Source of the DNA: Multifurca ochricompacta
Lineage: Eukaryota; Basidiomycota; Agaricomycetes; Russulales; Russulaceae
Assembly: GCA_022496185.1 (NCBI GenBank)
Contig: WTXG01000001.1
Coordinates: 248,001-312,000, forward strand
Direction of reading: 5' to 3'
Length of the DNA: 64,000 nt
Shown here: one piece after another, positions 35,038 through 46,327 of the stretch
Layout of the letters: every line of letters begins with the position of its first letter
How positions within the stretch are numbered: position 1 is the first letter of the stretch
Notes under the pieces: generated by a model
Databases searched by the model: none
Told to the model about the DNA's origin: nothing
What the model saw: the letters and a program-made list of their open reading frames with translations, nothing else
Made by a program: the position numbers and the translations under genes

Positions 35038-35729
35038 GCGCATCAAACAATTTGTTCGAAACTAGGCGTTGTGTCCGTCATCCTGCGCGAAATGCTACAT
35101 CTCGGCAGTCAACGGTCTGTTCTGTCTTGATCACCACGGTGCTGGTTTATCTTTTGCGTAGCTTGGTTGCGTTCTCTCCTTGTAATGCTTGCTCCCCGAT
35201 GATTTATGTCTTGCGATATTTGCTTTGCCGTTTCTCATGCTCCGTGTGACCACTTGTTTCACTTGCTTCGCACAGAAACTAGTAACCTATTTAGCAAGCG
35301 CTAATGTGAATGTGACGTTTATGTGCCAAGGATTCTTGTTTGCTCAGGTCACCGCGTCATGGTCGCTGGCAAACCAGTGTACGCGTATCTGTCTATCGAT
35401 CGCAGCGTCGGGCGTGTTCCTGTTGCTGATGCAATACTCTTGTATCGTTGAGCATGGGTCATCGGTTCTCGACTCGCTACGCTGGGGCCTGCCATTCCAT
35501 TTAGACGAGTAGAGAGCTTGATGAGATGTGTGTTAGGAACTGGAAAGTTGGAATAAGAGGACTTAGTATTAGTAGTACATCATCTACTTGTGTAGTTGTT
35601 GTAGTGTTTGTGGCGGATCTCAGATAACCACGTGGCAGAATATCCGTCTAATTGAACCAAACAAGAGTGCAGCGCCGAGCCCAACCCAGCGATGAGCGTC
35701 CCAGTTCAAGTTAACGAATCTTGCCTTCT
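35038..35729. other. Intergenic with a CACGTG site
   Basis: Nearly 700 bp lie between two plus-strand genes. A CACGTG palindrome lies at 35629-35634, about 96 bp before the RhoGAP start. A 107-codon open frame at 35189-35512 has no recognisable content and is probably not coding. Confidence 0.5.
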
Positions 35730-38700
35730 ATGTCCACAGAACCTCAGTACAGGGCATCTTTAGATGGTCCTTCAGGTGGTTTGGTCACTCAATTCGACCT
35801 ACATCTTAGAATCATTGCAGATCGTTATCTTGGTTTCTTCCTCGAAAGGTCTGTCAGCTCGACTTAGGGTTTGGATCCTCCTCCTCTTACGTTCATTGCG
35901 CAGGCGAAGGATTGAAGAAGTCTAGTCAGTCACCCGTGAAACGGTAACTTCTACTTCGTCATCTAATTCCTTCCTTCCATAGTATCGATTCTCTATGGAG
36001 ACTTCATCACAAAGCGAAAGCTATTGACTCTTTCTTCGACTCACGTACCGAACCAAGTACCACAAGAGTGGCGTGGAATGAAATTAGAGATAATGTAGAA
36101 AGAGGTACGAATTGAAACGACATGGAACAGAATCCGAAACTCACATCCACTACAGAAACGCAAGCCCGGCAGGCTTTCCTGAACACGCTAACTAGCGACA
36201 TCATTAACCCTCTTACAGTTTTAAAGGCAAGTTGGGCACTTCCCATTGGAGTGCGTTTTTTTTTTGCTCTAACCTGTCCAAAAGGAATCGCAGGATCGCA
36301 CACGAAAGCGGATCAAAGAAGATCTCAAGGGGTCCGCCCTGGCCCATGCCGACTACGCAGAGAACACGCTGCCGAAGCTCAAGCGGGCATATCTCAAGAA
36401 ATGCCAAGAATTTGAGGTGACCATAAAGTTCATTGCGCAGATTCGCCCATTGACACTTCATTGGTGTTGGGCCTCTCATAGGATCATCGCTTGGCCTCTG
36501 CTTCTTCTCCAAGTGCTGTCGGCCAATTTCCCAGTGCCCCCGAGGGCAGCACTGTGCCAAGTTCTCGGTCTAATCCAAACCTCCCTTCCAAGTCGTATAT
36601 TGCTTCACCGCAACCGCTTCGCCCCCTGGATCGGAAGCCTTCCGGCGGCGCACCTCGAAATCGTTCGCCATCCACTTCTACCGCTTTCTCGGATCTAGCC
36701 CAACACGGTGATGACATCGGAGTAAATCGTATCCACACTCAGACTGATTTTCCTTTGACAGGGAAGAAACAGTTGAACCAGTTGATCACTCTATTGGACA
36801 AAGAAGGTGGGATCAGAGGCAGCAACCGTAATGCCGACAACGCGTTGCGCTCAGTCCGAGCTAAGCGAGAAGCTGAGGATGCAGGTGTGCCGACAACCCA
36901 AAAAGTCTTATTCGGGTTGCTGAATGACAGACAGATAAAGATTATCGGAGGGCTGTTCACTGGCTTGAGACCCTAAGAATACGGAGAGTTAAGATCTTGG
37001 AAGGTGGATATAATGTAAGTGATGATCAGTGCTCCGGGTCGATGCCACGAACATCGTCTGCGCAGAGCCTAGAGCGGTTCGTATTTGAAGGCACGGACAT
37101 CGTCAAGAAGGTCCTCGTCACTTATGCCGATACTATGATGTTAGTGCTGCCGAGGCGGTCGTTTCATTTGGAATCTAACCTTGTCAACAGAGCAACGTAT
37201 ACCACGCAGAACTACTTGGCAACGCATGCTCGATCCGCCGTCGAGAAGGTTTCAGCAGAGACTGACACCTCCATTCTGGCAGCGTCCCTCCATCGATCCT
37301 TTACTCTCTCTATCCCTCCGCCCACTCTCTACTACAATTACCACGTCGGTGAATGTCAGGATTTGATTTTTGGTGTCACATTGGTGGATTACGCGACCGC
37401 TCGGAGCAGCGAGAACGACGTGCCAAAAACCCTCAGGATCTGCATCGACGAGATTGACAAGAGAGGCCTAGATGCAGAAGGGATATATAGGGTGAGCACA
37501 TTAAGCCCTGTGTTATGACTCTTGTTCATTGTTGTAGGTGTCTGGTCGGCATGCGAACGTGCAAGAAGTAGGTAGAACACGCTCTAAAGATTCCCATTGG
37601 CTTAATCAAGCACTCATTCAGTTGCAACACAAGCTCGAGCGGAGTGAAAGGGCCTTTTCATTTAATTCTTACACAGATGACATTTATTCTGTCGCATCAT
37701 TTCTCAAGGTTAGCTATCGCAGATACGATGCCCCTCAAACTCACCTCCTGTCCATGACCTAGCTTTATCTTAGGAGCTTCCGGAGCCCTTGTTCAGATTC
37801 CCTTTACAAGATCGTATACAGCATAGCGAGGACATGGGTATGGGATCTAAATCCTCTGGCCCTGTTATTGCGCTGTCTGACATCATATGCAGCTGACCAC
37901 GCTGCAAATGATTTTGTTTTGCTGCGATCGAAAATTCGTCGACTACCCCCAGTTCATAGGACGTCGCTCAAAGCACTTGTGGAACACCTTTCACGCGTTG
38001 CCTCTCATGCAGATAAAAACAAAATGGATCCCAAGAACCTCGCCATTGTGTTCAGCCCCGTCGTCTTCGGCGAAGACGAAATTCCCCAGGGTGATCTTCT
38101 CAGTGTGCAACCGACAAAGGTCCGTTGTGTGTGATCCCTGCCTATATGCCAATACTCATTCGCGCAGGACTCAGTGATGGAGAATCTCATCGAAAATGCA
38201 TATACCCTGTTTGATGAGCGCCTTCCCCCTTCTTCCCCACCCCTTCCCCCAGCCCCCGGTGGGGAACCAGTACCTGCCACTAGCTATGGTTCATCCCATA
38301 CGAAGGTTACACTCCCACAATCTGGAGAAGTGGAAGTTGCGGACTTTACTCCCGAGCTCCCCCCGCGACCTACAAGTAGTATCCATCCATCTGCGCGATC
38401 CAACCCTCCTATGTCACCATCACGTCTATCCATAGACTTGTCAGCGAGCCTGGCGTCAACACCGTCGCCTCCACCACCGGCTTTGCCAGCAAGAGTTCAG
38501 ATTCCTACGGACGGAACGGAGCAACCTACTCAAGGGCAGATCACTGATCTAAGTGCCGTAGAAGCAGTTGAGAGAGCCCCGAATCAATACCGGGTTTCCA
38601 TTTTTCCACCACTGGCATCTGCGCCTGAGCTACAGCAGCAACAATCGACAGCTGAGTCTATTCCCGAAACCCCGCTGACGACGAGTACGCGGACAAGTCG

Positions 38701-38743
38701 TAGCTACGAGTGTCTTGATATCCCTTTGCGTCAGGTTGACTAA
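35730..38743 (+). CDS. F-BAR and RhoGAP domain protein, one apparent missing base
   Basis: This is a GTPase-activating protein for Rho-type GTPases with a membrane-curving F-BAR domain, comparable to yeast Rgd1, acting at sites of polar growth. The exons are 35730-35775, 35821-35848, 35904-35924, 35983-36104, 36156-36226, 36285-36416, 36482-36884, 36935-37014, 37066-37139, 37191-37491, 37538-37567, 37622-37708, 37763-37837, 37893-38119 and 38168-38743. F-BAR: RRRIEEVYIDSLWRLHHKAK and ETQARQAFLNTLTSDIINPL, continuing to KILEGGYNSLQRFVFEGTD. RhoGAP: GLDAEGIYRVSGRHANVQE with the arginine finger across an intron, ELPEPLFRFPL and NKMDPKNLAIVFSPVV. The C terminus is proline/serine-rich. Near GG 37773-37774 one more G restores LYLRELPEPL. 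Alternatively the acceptor lies at 37773, which deletes LYLR. The intron at 36227-36284 is GC-AG. The length is 757 residues with the base added. Confidence 0.9.
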
Positions 38744-39136
38744 TGACGGTGTATTTTTCGACTTTCTCGAAGAAGGTTCGTTATATTCTGTATGTTTAAA
38801 CAGAGTCTGTATTCCTGTGGTGTGGACATTGTCGATGGAATGACCCAAGTGGTGGAACGTTTGTGTAATTTGTTTGTATCCTCACATGTAGTACCAATTC
38901 AAAAACATTTCAAATTCAAATCCATTCACAGTTTTGAGCTCCGATTAGAGTCAATACTCATCCTACTATACAGTTTACGTAACACAAGTATCACACTCAC
39001 ACCCCAATCTACTTTGACGGACGATCGACTTCAAGACGAAGACAGTTTAGCAAGCCAAGGTATGTCCTCTCTTCCTGTTCCTGTGACTCTATGATTTATG
39101 GTAGACAATATGTATCCATAGCACCCTTCCTACAAA
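38744..39136. other. Intergenic, promoter side of Rps29
   Basis: About 390 bp between the RhoGAP stop and the Rps29 start. AT-rich, with no coding content recognised. Confidence 0.5.
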
Positions 39137-39444
39137 ATGACTCACGACGCCGTCTGGTTTTCCCGTCCTCGTAAGTTTGGAAAGGGATCTCGTCAGTGGT
39201 GCGTATACCTTGTCTAAAAATCAAATGCTTGGAATGAGACGACATTCATGGGCCGCGGGTCAACAGCCGCCTCTGTGCGCATCAGGCTGGTCTTATCCGC
39301 AAATATGGCCTCGATTTGTGTCGTCAGTGCTTCCGCGAAAAGTCTTCTGCTATCGGATTTGTGAAGGTAATGTCCTGTTCTGCCAACCTTTTTTCTACAT
39401 CCGGACTCATTTATGGCGCGACTTCAAAAAAAAAGAACCGATGA
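39137..39444 (+). CDS. RPS29: Cytosolic small-subunit ribosomal protein uS14 (Rps29)
   Basis: uS14 is a zinc-binding protein of the 40S head. The exons are 39137-39198, 39267-39366 and 39436-39444, giving exactly 57 codons and the family's fixed 56 residues. The sequence starts [20 protein letters not shown] and the zinc site is CRLC (24 codons in) with CRQC later. The end is IGFVKNR, matching the family ending (yeast ends GFNKFR). The last coding exon is only nine bases and follows an acceptor made of nine A and a G. That intron (39367-39435) is 69 nt and lacks an in-frame stop, so retention would add 23 residues. Confidence 0.95.
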
Positions 39445-39825
39445 AGCGGACGTCACAGTTTTTCCGCCCCCATTGTGCCGCCTGTGCTCTCCCCCTTTCG
39501 CCACAAAATTGCGCTGGGATGTATGTCTGAGACTCATATTGCATCATAAATATTGATATCATGCACCATATTTGAGACGGCTAGTGGACTGAGGATGCGA
39601 GCCCCGCATGTGTTTCTGCGCCGTATAAGTCCAGGAGAGAATGAAGTGATATGTTGGCTATACAGCTGAACCCTTCATTGGCACGCACCGCACGGGCTGT
39701 GGTCGAAGAACAAGAAAGAGATTTGGATACGCTGTATTTGAGCCTTCCGGTGGCATCCATCACCATGACCAGGCAACACCCCATTACCGGGGGATATACC
39801 GATGTCTAAAAAAGGCCACGGCGGC
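39445..39825. other. Intergenic, tail-to-tail
   Basis: About 380 bp between the Rps29 and Rpb4 stop codons. No feature recognised beyond the expected 3' UTRs. Confidence 0.5.
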
Positions 39826-40544
39826 TCATGTCTGGAACTTTCGCATAGCCTGTATCTCATCCAACAAAGCCTGAAGTCTGTCATCTTCAATTTTGACGAG
39901 ACTGAAATAAAGGAAAAGGAGGGATAGTCAATAAGACAGTTCAGAAACGAGCAACAAGTGAACCATAAAACGCACCTGGGGATGATGCTCTTCGCTTCTT
40001 CCGCGTCGGCGGGACACAGATTTGCGATCTGCGCTGTCTCGAACTGCGTCAGTTCTGGCTCTCTTCGCAAAATCCTGTTACACTCCGTGAGCACAACCGA
40101 AAACGGGTCCTCGAATCGTCGTCGACCAACGGCGAGATGATGGACGAACGCTCACTCTCGAACGGCCGACGCCGAGTCGGTGGTGTTGAATTTGGCGAAA
40201 GTCTTGACATATTCCAAAGTTTTATTGTACACCCTGAAAACCGAAAACAAAAAAAAAACAAAAAAAGCCAGTCAGAGAAAAAAAAATGAGAGAGACTAGT
40301 GTGTCAAGGTAAGGTGCCGTCAACGAACACAGTATCTGGCGCGTCTTTGTCCCTGTTTTCGAGCAGGTACTTGACCTCCGAGATCAGGAGACAGCCAGCG
40401 TTATTGAATTCTAAATGTATGAGAATGAGTTCTGATCCAGAAAGATGGATTTATCTTAGACGTGCCTGGCCCAAGCTTCAGAGCAGCAGCATCTTCCTCT
40501 TCTTGCTGAGCTTTATGACGACTTGGAAATGAGCGCGAAGCCAT
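39826..40544 (-). CDS. RPB4: RNA polymerase II subunit Rpb4
   Basis: Rpb4 forms the stalk heterodimer with Rpb7 on RNA polymerase II. The exons are 40544-40466, 40410-40329, 40233-40156, 40074-39976 and 39901-39826, summing to exactly 138 codons (137 residues). Recognised segments are EFNNAGCLLISEVKYLLENR, YNKTLEYVKTFAKFNTTDSA, LRREPELTQFETAQIANLCP, DAEEAKSIIPSLVKIEDDRL and the C-terminal helix LQALLDEIQAMRKFQT. The first intron (40465-40411) begins GCACGT. Only this GC donor gives the right phase for EFNNA, so it is a GC-AG intron. The second intron contains long T runs. Confidence 0.93.
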
Positions 40545-41110
40545 GCCGTGGTAGCGGAGAGGAGATGGATAGAACGTGACCCCGCACCCTCCCTCATTAC
40601 GCTCAACTAGCCGAGCCCGCCGAGCCTAGCCAAAATCTGTTTTCTTTTACTAAAGCTGAACTATCCCAACTTGACCTCACAAAAAAAAAAAAAGGGTATT
40701 AACCAAGACGACTTTGAGATTGAGCAGAATAACTACACAATGACAGACAAATAGTGTGCGACGGGATACGATTAAACAGATGCGTTATGAATCTGAGGCA
40801 AAAGGACGGGATCAAGACTTGGAAAATTACGCTGTACAAATGTGGCGAACCAAGAAAACTGTTCAGGGAAGGGGTGGTTAACAAAAGACAGGAATGAAAC
40901 GACGATGAATGCGGGTTTGAAATACAAATGCGCCTGGTGTGGTATGCCATGAGTGATTCCCGATCGTCAATGTGGTGCCGCGGGACAGCATAATGAACAT
41001 ATGGAGGTCCTTGACAAAGAATACTATAGGGTATAGGGTGGTGGTGGTCTTGATGAATTATGTGTTGCACGAACTTCAGAGGCAATCCAATCACCGGCGC
41101 AATGGGTAGT
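40545..41110. other. Intergenic between Rpb4 start and Pumilio stop
   Basis: These 566 bp hold the Rpb4 promoter and the Pumilio 3' UTR. A run of about 13 A lies at 40681-40693. No coding frame of note on either strand. Confidence 0.5.
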
Positions 41111-44100
41111 TTACATCGTATAGCCGAAGGAGGTACGTTGGTACGGATCGGCCAGGCTACTTGCAACACCAACACCGGGGAATGAAGAACCAACACCGCC
41201 GAACGCGGAAAAGGTACCTTGGTGAGGAGCGTGACCGGCGTTGCTCTGAAGGACGTAACCATCGAGTGCATGGGGTTGAAGACCGTGGATAGGCCCACGA
41301 AGCCCAGCTTGAGAGAGGGTAGCCTGGCTTTGACCAGGTAAGCCAGCGGAGTAAATACCATTCTGACCCGAGTATACGCTTGCTAATGGATCACCTGGAA
41401 GGTGGCGACCGGCACCGTGACTGGCCATGTTCACAGCGAGAGCCTGCTGACTGTGGTAGCCCCCGAAGTGGTCCAAGTGTTGCTGCTCGCGCTGCAGCTT
41501 GTTCTGAATGCGCTTTCCATAAGGCGTGTTCCGAATCAACGGCAGCACTGGCCTGATACCGTCTACAAGCAGGGCACGTTGACCAGGCTCCGCATAGTCG
41601 AGCGCCGTCTTACTTCACATGAGTGATGATGCACGGCGACAAGAAATAATGTTCATCTGACCTGTACACAATAATTACCATACGAGTCTCGAAGCAGCTT
41701 CTCGAGCCTTGTACGGTTGAGAAGCTCTTCAATGAGAATTTTCCGCGTGTTGTGCTCGGCAACACGAATGCACTACAGAGCATCATTTGTAAACACAGTA
41801 AACGAAACAAAAGGCAATCAACCACACCTTCTCGATGACATTGGAGCTGAACTTTTGTACAGAAAGCGCGCAGACATTGCCAATGAACTGACGAATGACG
41901 GCATCACTGAATCTGTTGTCGTTGAGGTCGAGAATGTATTGCACGACCTAATAAGCCAAAGGATCGACCGGGTTAGTCCCTCCATTTTGTTTTTGAGCTT
42001 GGTAAAGAACATCACCCACGTAATTACCATAGGGGTCCTGGACAAGAGTCAATGCGTTGTATGTGATCTCATTGACAAGCTGGATGCGCTGATGATCTGA
42101 CGCATGGTCAATGCAGCGCTGAAGAACACAACAACCATGGCGATGAGTGGCAACTTCAACACAGTTCGCAGCAACTGCATTGTATATAAACTAGAGGAAA
42201 GTTGGTTGATCTTAGTAAATAACCAAATTCACAGCGCGGGGGGGAAACTGACTTGGTTGTCCTCCGGCGCCAATTTGTTCAAACATTTTTGGATGACGTG
42301 ATTGCCATTCAGGTCTTTGATGAGCACCACAACGTGGAGGCTAAGAGCGACAATGATCGAATGAATCTGGCCATGGTATCTATGATCAGTCTGTGTCCAA
42401 CCGCCACCCTGTCAGTGGACAGGAGGAAAGACAATTATAAATTATGCTTGCCTGTCTCCGCGTGGTCAAGAAGTCGATCATTTTTTGAACTGCTCGCGTC
42501 CCGTGCATGTTGAGTGAAATATTGACAAGGTCCTGCGCAACCGACTCGCAAATGATGTTCCGCTGCTCATCGGTAGAGTATTCTAGCAACTTCTGGCAGA
42601 GATAATTACCGAATGGATCTGGAAGAAAATCAGAAGATTGATTGAATAATAATAACTAGGATAGCTGACCAGTCATGAGATCAGCGAAATGGCCGAAGGT
42701 CTCTCGGAAAATCATGTCACGGTGCTCCGGAACGCCTTCCTCAAGCTTCTTCTGCAAGTACCGACAACCATGTTGGTCTTTACAGAGGCTCGAGATCTCG
42801 CCTGCCAAGTCCTCAAGGCGTGTACCAGCGAAGCGGTTGACTAACGAGAACGCCAGAACGTCAGAAATCAAGTCGGGAGGGTGATAGGAACTATTAACAG
42901 ACGCACATTCCCGATCAACATCCCCACGCCTGTGTTTAGGACCATGCAGGCCGTTCATCTTTCCATCACCAGCGACGCGGCCACCAATCCCTAATCCGTA
43001 GCGAGAGCCATGATGATGATACAAAGCCGTAGAACCAGTACTAGCGAGACCATTGCCGTTACCGTAGGAGTTAAAGCGACGGTCATCGAGAGTATTTCCG
43101 ACAGAATTATTTAAACCGTACACAGCAGTGTCACTACCGTAAGGCTGTACAGAATATGTTTAAATAAAAGGAAGGGAATAAATAGTCAAGACTCACGTGG
43201 AGAGGATCGTCGTAGCTGGATTCGAAATTGTCATACTGACCAGACAATCTTGAAAGTGACGACTGCAAATCATTGCTCAACGGGCTGTCCCCTAGCTGAT
43301 GCACTCCTTGGGGTGTAAGGCGTGCACCAAGATTCTGCGCTTCCGGGGAGATTGGCGTGCCAGGTGTTTTAGTCAAATGAGCTGGCATAGTGTTGGAAAT
43401 ACCAGCCAAAGGAGTAGCAGGAACGGAACGTGTGGTGATGGACATTCCGTCAGGGAGTCCAAGAGGGGATCCGCGACGCGAACCAGGTGCTTGAATATGG
43501 GCAGTAAGCGTCTGAGCATGCGAAGGAAGGTGAGGGGTTGCAGAAGCAGAGACCGTTCCGCCCAGCTTATTGTTAGTCGACATGTCATTGATGTTGAGAA
43601 TGGGATTGGTAGAAATGCGACGGCCATCTCGCGCGAAAAGGTCAGGACGAGGTGATTCCGAGAACTGCGGCCACTCAGAAGGTTTCTGCGTATCACCCCC
43701 ACGGGAAACTACACTACTGCGTGAGGGAGCTTGAGATAAAGCCGCCAAGTCCAGAGCCGCAGATGAGGCGGAAAGCTGGAGGAAGGCCGTGGTCAATGTT
43801 TGGCACGTGTGGCAAAAAGTGGGACACACCTTCTGGAAGTGGGAAGTTTGAAACTTATCATCATCAGATGTGGGCATTTGAGGATAGCATCTGTGAACAT
43901 GTGAGAAGTGCAAGCCATCCATTTTAGCAATTATACTAACTATTCATTTCCTCATCAAGTTGCTCGTCCAGCATCATGCCCGCATTGTAAGCGTTACCGT
44001 AACGCAGGCCATCATCTTCATATATTCCGCCGTTCTTCTGCAGTAAAACCTGGGCTTGACTGGCCGTCGACGAGAAATTTTCTCCAGCGATGGAAAGACC

Positions 44101-44831
44101 TTGCAGATGGCCGGCAAGCTCCTCATCGTGACTACTAGCTGAGGTGCGACGACTGGCTGGCATGCTCCTGGCTCCCGCCCGTCCGTAACCTTGACCAAGG
44201 CCGTTGTTGCCATGGGGGTTATTCGGGGGAATCTCCGGAGAACGTGCCACTGGCGCATAAGTCACCGATTTGCGCTTATCGGAAACAGAACCGACGGCTC
44301 TCGAGAGGACATCAGTATCTAGGCCAATCCGAGAGAAACCAGTACGAAGAGTGGGGGATATTGCAGGACCACCAGGAAGGAGGGCATTGACACGAGGAGG
44401 TGTGGTAGGCGCAGATGCAGCCATATGCTGGAGACCGTTGCCGTTGCTCTCGACGGGAATGCTGAGCAGTTCCTGTGCCTGCTGCTGCTCCAACACACGC
44501 ATCTGTTCCTCGAACATTCTGCGGTGCAAAGCGCGTTGCCTCTCATGCTCGATGCGTTTAAGCTCGACGCGCTAGGGCGCAAGAGTTTGAAACTATGACA
44601 CGAGACTGGAGTAGAATACTCACAGCTGAAAGTTCAGGTATATTAGATCCCAACCTCGCCGCCTGAAAAAAAGAAGGAAAAAAAGGTTAGACAAATGGAA
44701 GAGGGTAACCCTGACGGTAAGATACTTACGGAATCAGCCAAGTCTAGAAATGCAGGAGGACTTTGCTTAAGATCGTCAGAGGTGGGACGTGTATCAGTAG
44801 GGGAAGCAGATGGTTGAAGGCTAGCGGCCAT
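41111..44831 (-). CDS. Pumilio-family (PUF) RNA-binding protein, one apparent missing base
   Basis: PUF proteins bind UGUA-type elements in mRNA 3' UTRs and repress or destabilise the message. The exons are 44831-44730, 44662-44624, 44571-43941, 43890-43830, 43775-43197, 43144-42907, 42840-42670, 42618-42452, 42366-42253, 42190-42020, 41947-41828, 41772-41662 and 41608-41111. With one base added at 43872-43874 they give 1000 residues. The N-terminal 600 residues are low complexity. The C-terminal PUM-HD has eight repeats: GCRYLQKKL, GNYLCQKLL, GTRAVQKMI, GNHVIQKCL, GCCVLQRCI, GNYVVQYIL, SSNVIEKCI and GNYCVQTAL. A glycine/alanine-rich tail ends SFGYTM. The intron 42451-42367 begins GCAAGC and is GC-AG. 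Confidence 0.93.
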
Positions 44832-46327
44832 GGCAAATTAAAAAGAAAATTAAAAGGTCTTTTTTGTGGTTTCAATTCCGGACGACAATTTGAAAGGCAG
44901 AGTGACAAAAAAAAGAAAGAAAAAAAGAAGAAAAAAAAGAAAAAGGAAGAAAAATAGAAAGGAAGAAAAAGATATAGAAAAGAAGCGAAAGGCCTAGTTG
45001 CACAAAAGGGTAAAGTTGACTACAGGGAGAGGAGGGGGGATGAGAATTGTTGAAGACTAGGTGAGGGTGAGGACAATTGATGCGCACCCAAGAGTGGAAT
45101 TTTGAGCCCGTCTAAAAAGGACTGATGTTACAGTGATGGGCTTCTCAAGAAGGATAAGTATGTGGTGGTAGATGTTGAAGGTGAAGGTAGCTCACCGTAT
45201 TTTGACCAAAGACCGACACGAAGACGGAGAGGATGTGAGGTGAGAGAAGTGAGGCAAGAAGGATATGTGAAAATTACTATTATATAAATGGGGGTGGGGA
45301 GAGGCGGGAAGGGAAGGAAGGGGAGGGGGTAAAGATGAAGGAAGGGGGCGGCGGTATACAGTATCTCGCTCGCTCGCTTGTAAGACCTCCCGTCACACAC
45401 AAAATACAACCGACCCTCTTTTTTTTTTTTTGATTGTTGTTTGTTTTTCTTTACAACTTTACTTTACTTTACTTTACTTTAAAGACTTTGAATTACCGTC
45501 TACCCGCCCGCTTACTATGGGTTGGTAAATGGCCGAGACCTTTCTGTAGCGCGGTAGTACAAAGACCAGGACAGTCCATCACCGCCTCTAACGCTTAATA
45601 TTAATAATAATAATTCAACATCAACACGTCCCCGCTTTGCTTCCGCTCCGCGAGCGCATGTGCAAGCTGTTTTATGTATGCATGTGTATGTTATGTTATA
45701 TACATGTACTCTCTCTCTCTTTCTCTCTCTGTGTTACTGTACTCTCACTATAAATAAAAAAAGAAAGAAAAAGAGGTCAGATATTCTCCGAAATCGCCAT
45801 GTCGACCGCCGAGATTATTCGTACCTTGTTGTACCTCCTCCTTGCATCATCATTAGACACCGTTTACCGTTACCGTTACCGTGACTGTGACCTTTGCTTG
45901 ACGAACGACCTGAATTACGGAAGTTAGGTAATCAAAACGAACGCGAGTCCTTTTCTGATCAGGCACTTTCCTTACCGTATCGTATCGACGACGACGACGA
46001 CGACGACGCCCGTCGACGGGCTTTTTTCTCCTCTTTAAGGGTGTCAAATTTAAATTTGTGTGAGCATGTGAGATACTGAGAGGGTGTCTCCCGGTCTTCT
46101 AGATGTAGATGTAGATGTAGATGTCTCCACCTCTTTCTCTTTCGCATCCTCGTCCTCGTCCTCATCCTCCTTCGTCATTCCGCTACCAACGGGTACTCCC
46201 CGTAACGTACAGCGATCCTCATCATCCGAGTTCCGCTCCTCCGTATATCCAGTCACTTGCCCTTGCCCTTCATCCATCACTATGCTCTCGTTCTCAATCC
46301 CATTTTCATTCCCTTCTGGTACAACCT
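44832..46327. other. Long intergenic region with several microsatellites
   Basis: About 1.5 kb separate the Pumilio start from the UVRAG-like stop. The Pumilio-proximal part (44870-45020) is purine-rich on the plus strand, so pyrimidine-rich in the direction of that gene's leader. Simple repeats lie at 45456-45482 (acttt units), 45599-45615 (taa units), 45710-45730 (ct units), 45866-45884 (cgttac units), 45985-46011 (gac units) and 46101-46125 (gtagat units). No gene is recognised. Confidence 0.6.

Noticed and set aside
35189..35512. 107-codon open frame as a gene
   Set aside because: No family resemblance, no splice partners, and composition like flanking non-coding DNA.
36122..36415. A gene starting at the ATG at 36122
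   Set aside because: That ATG lies inside an intron (36105-36155) of the F-BAR/RhoGAP gene. The splice restores ETQARQAFLNTL in frame with upstream F-BAR sequence.
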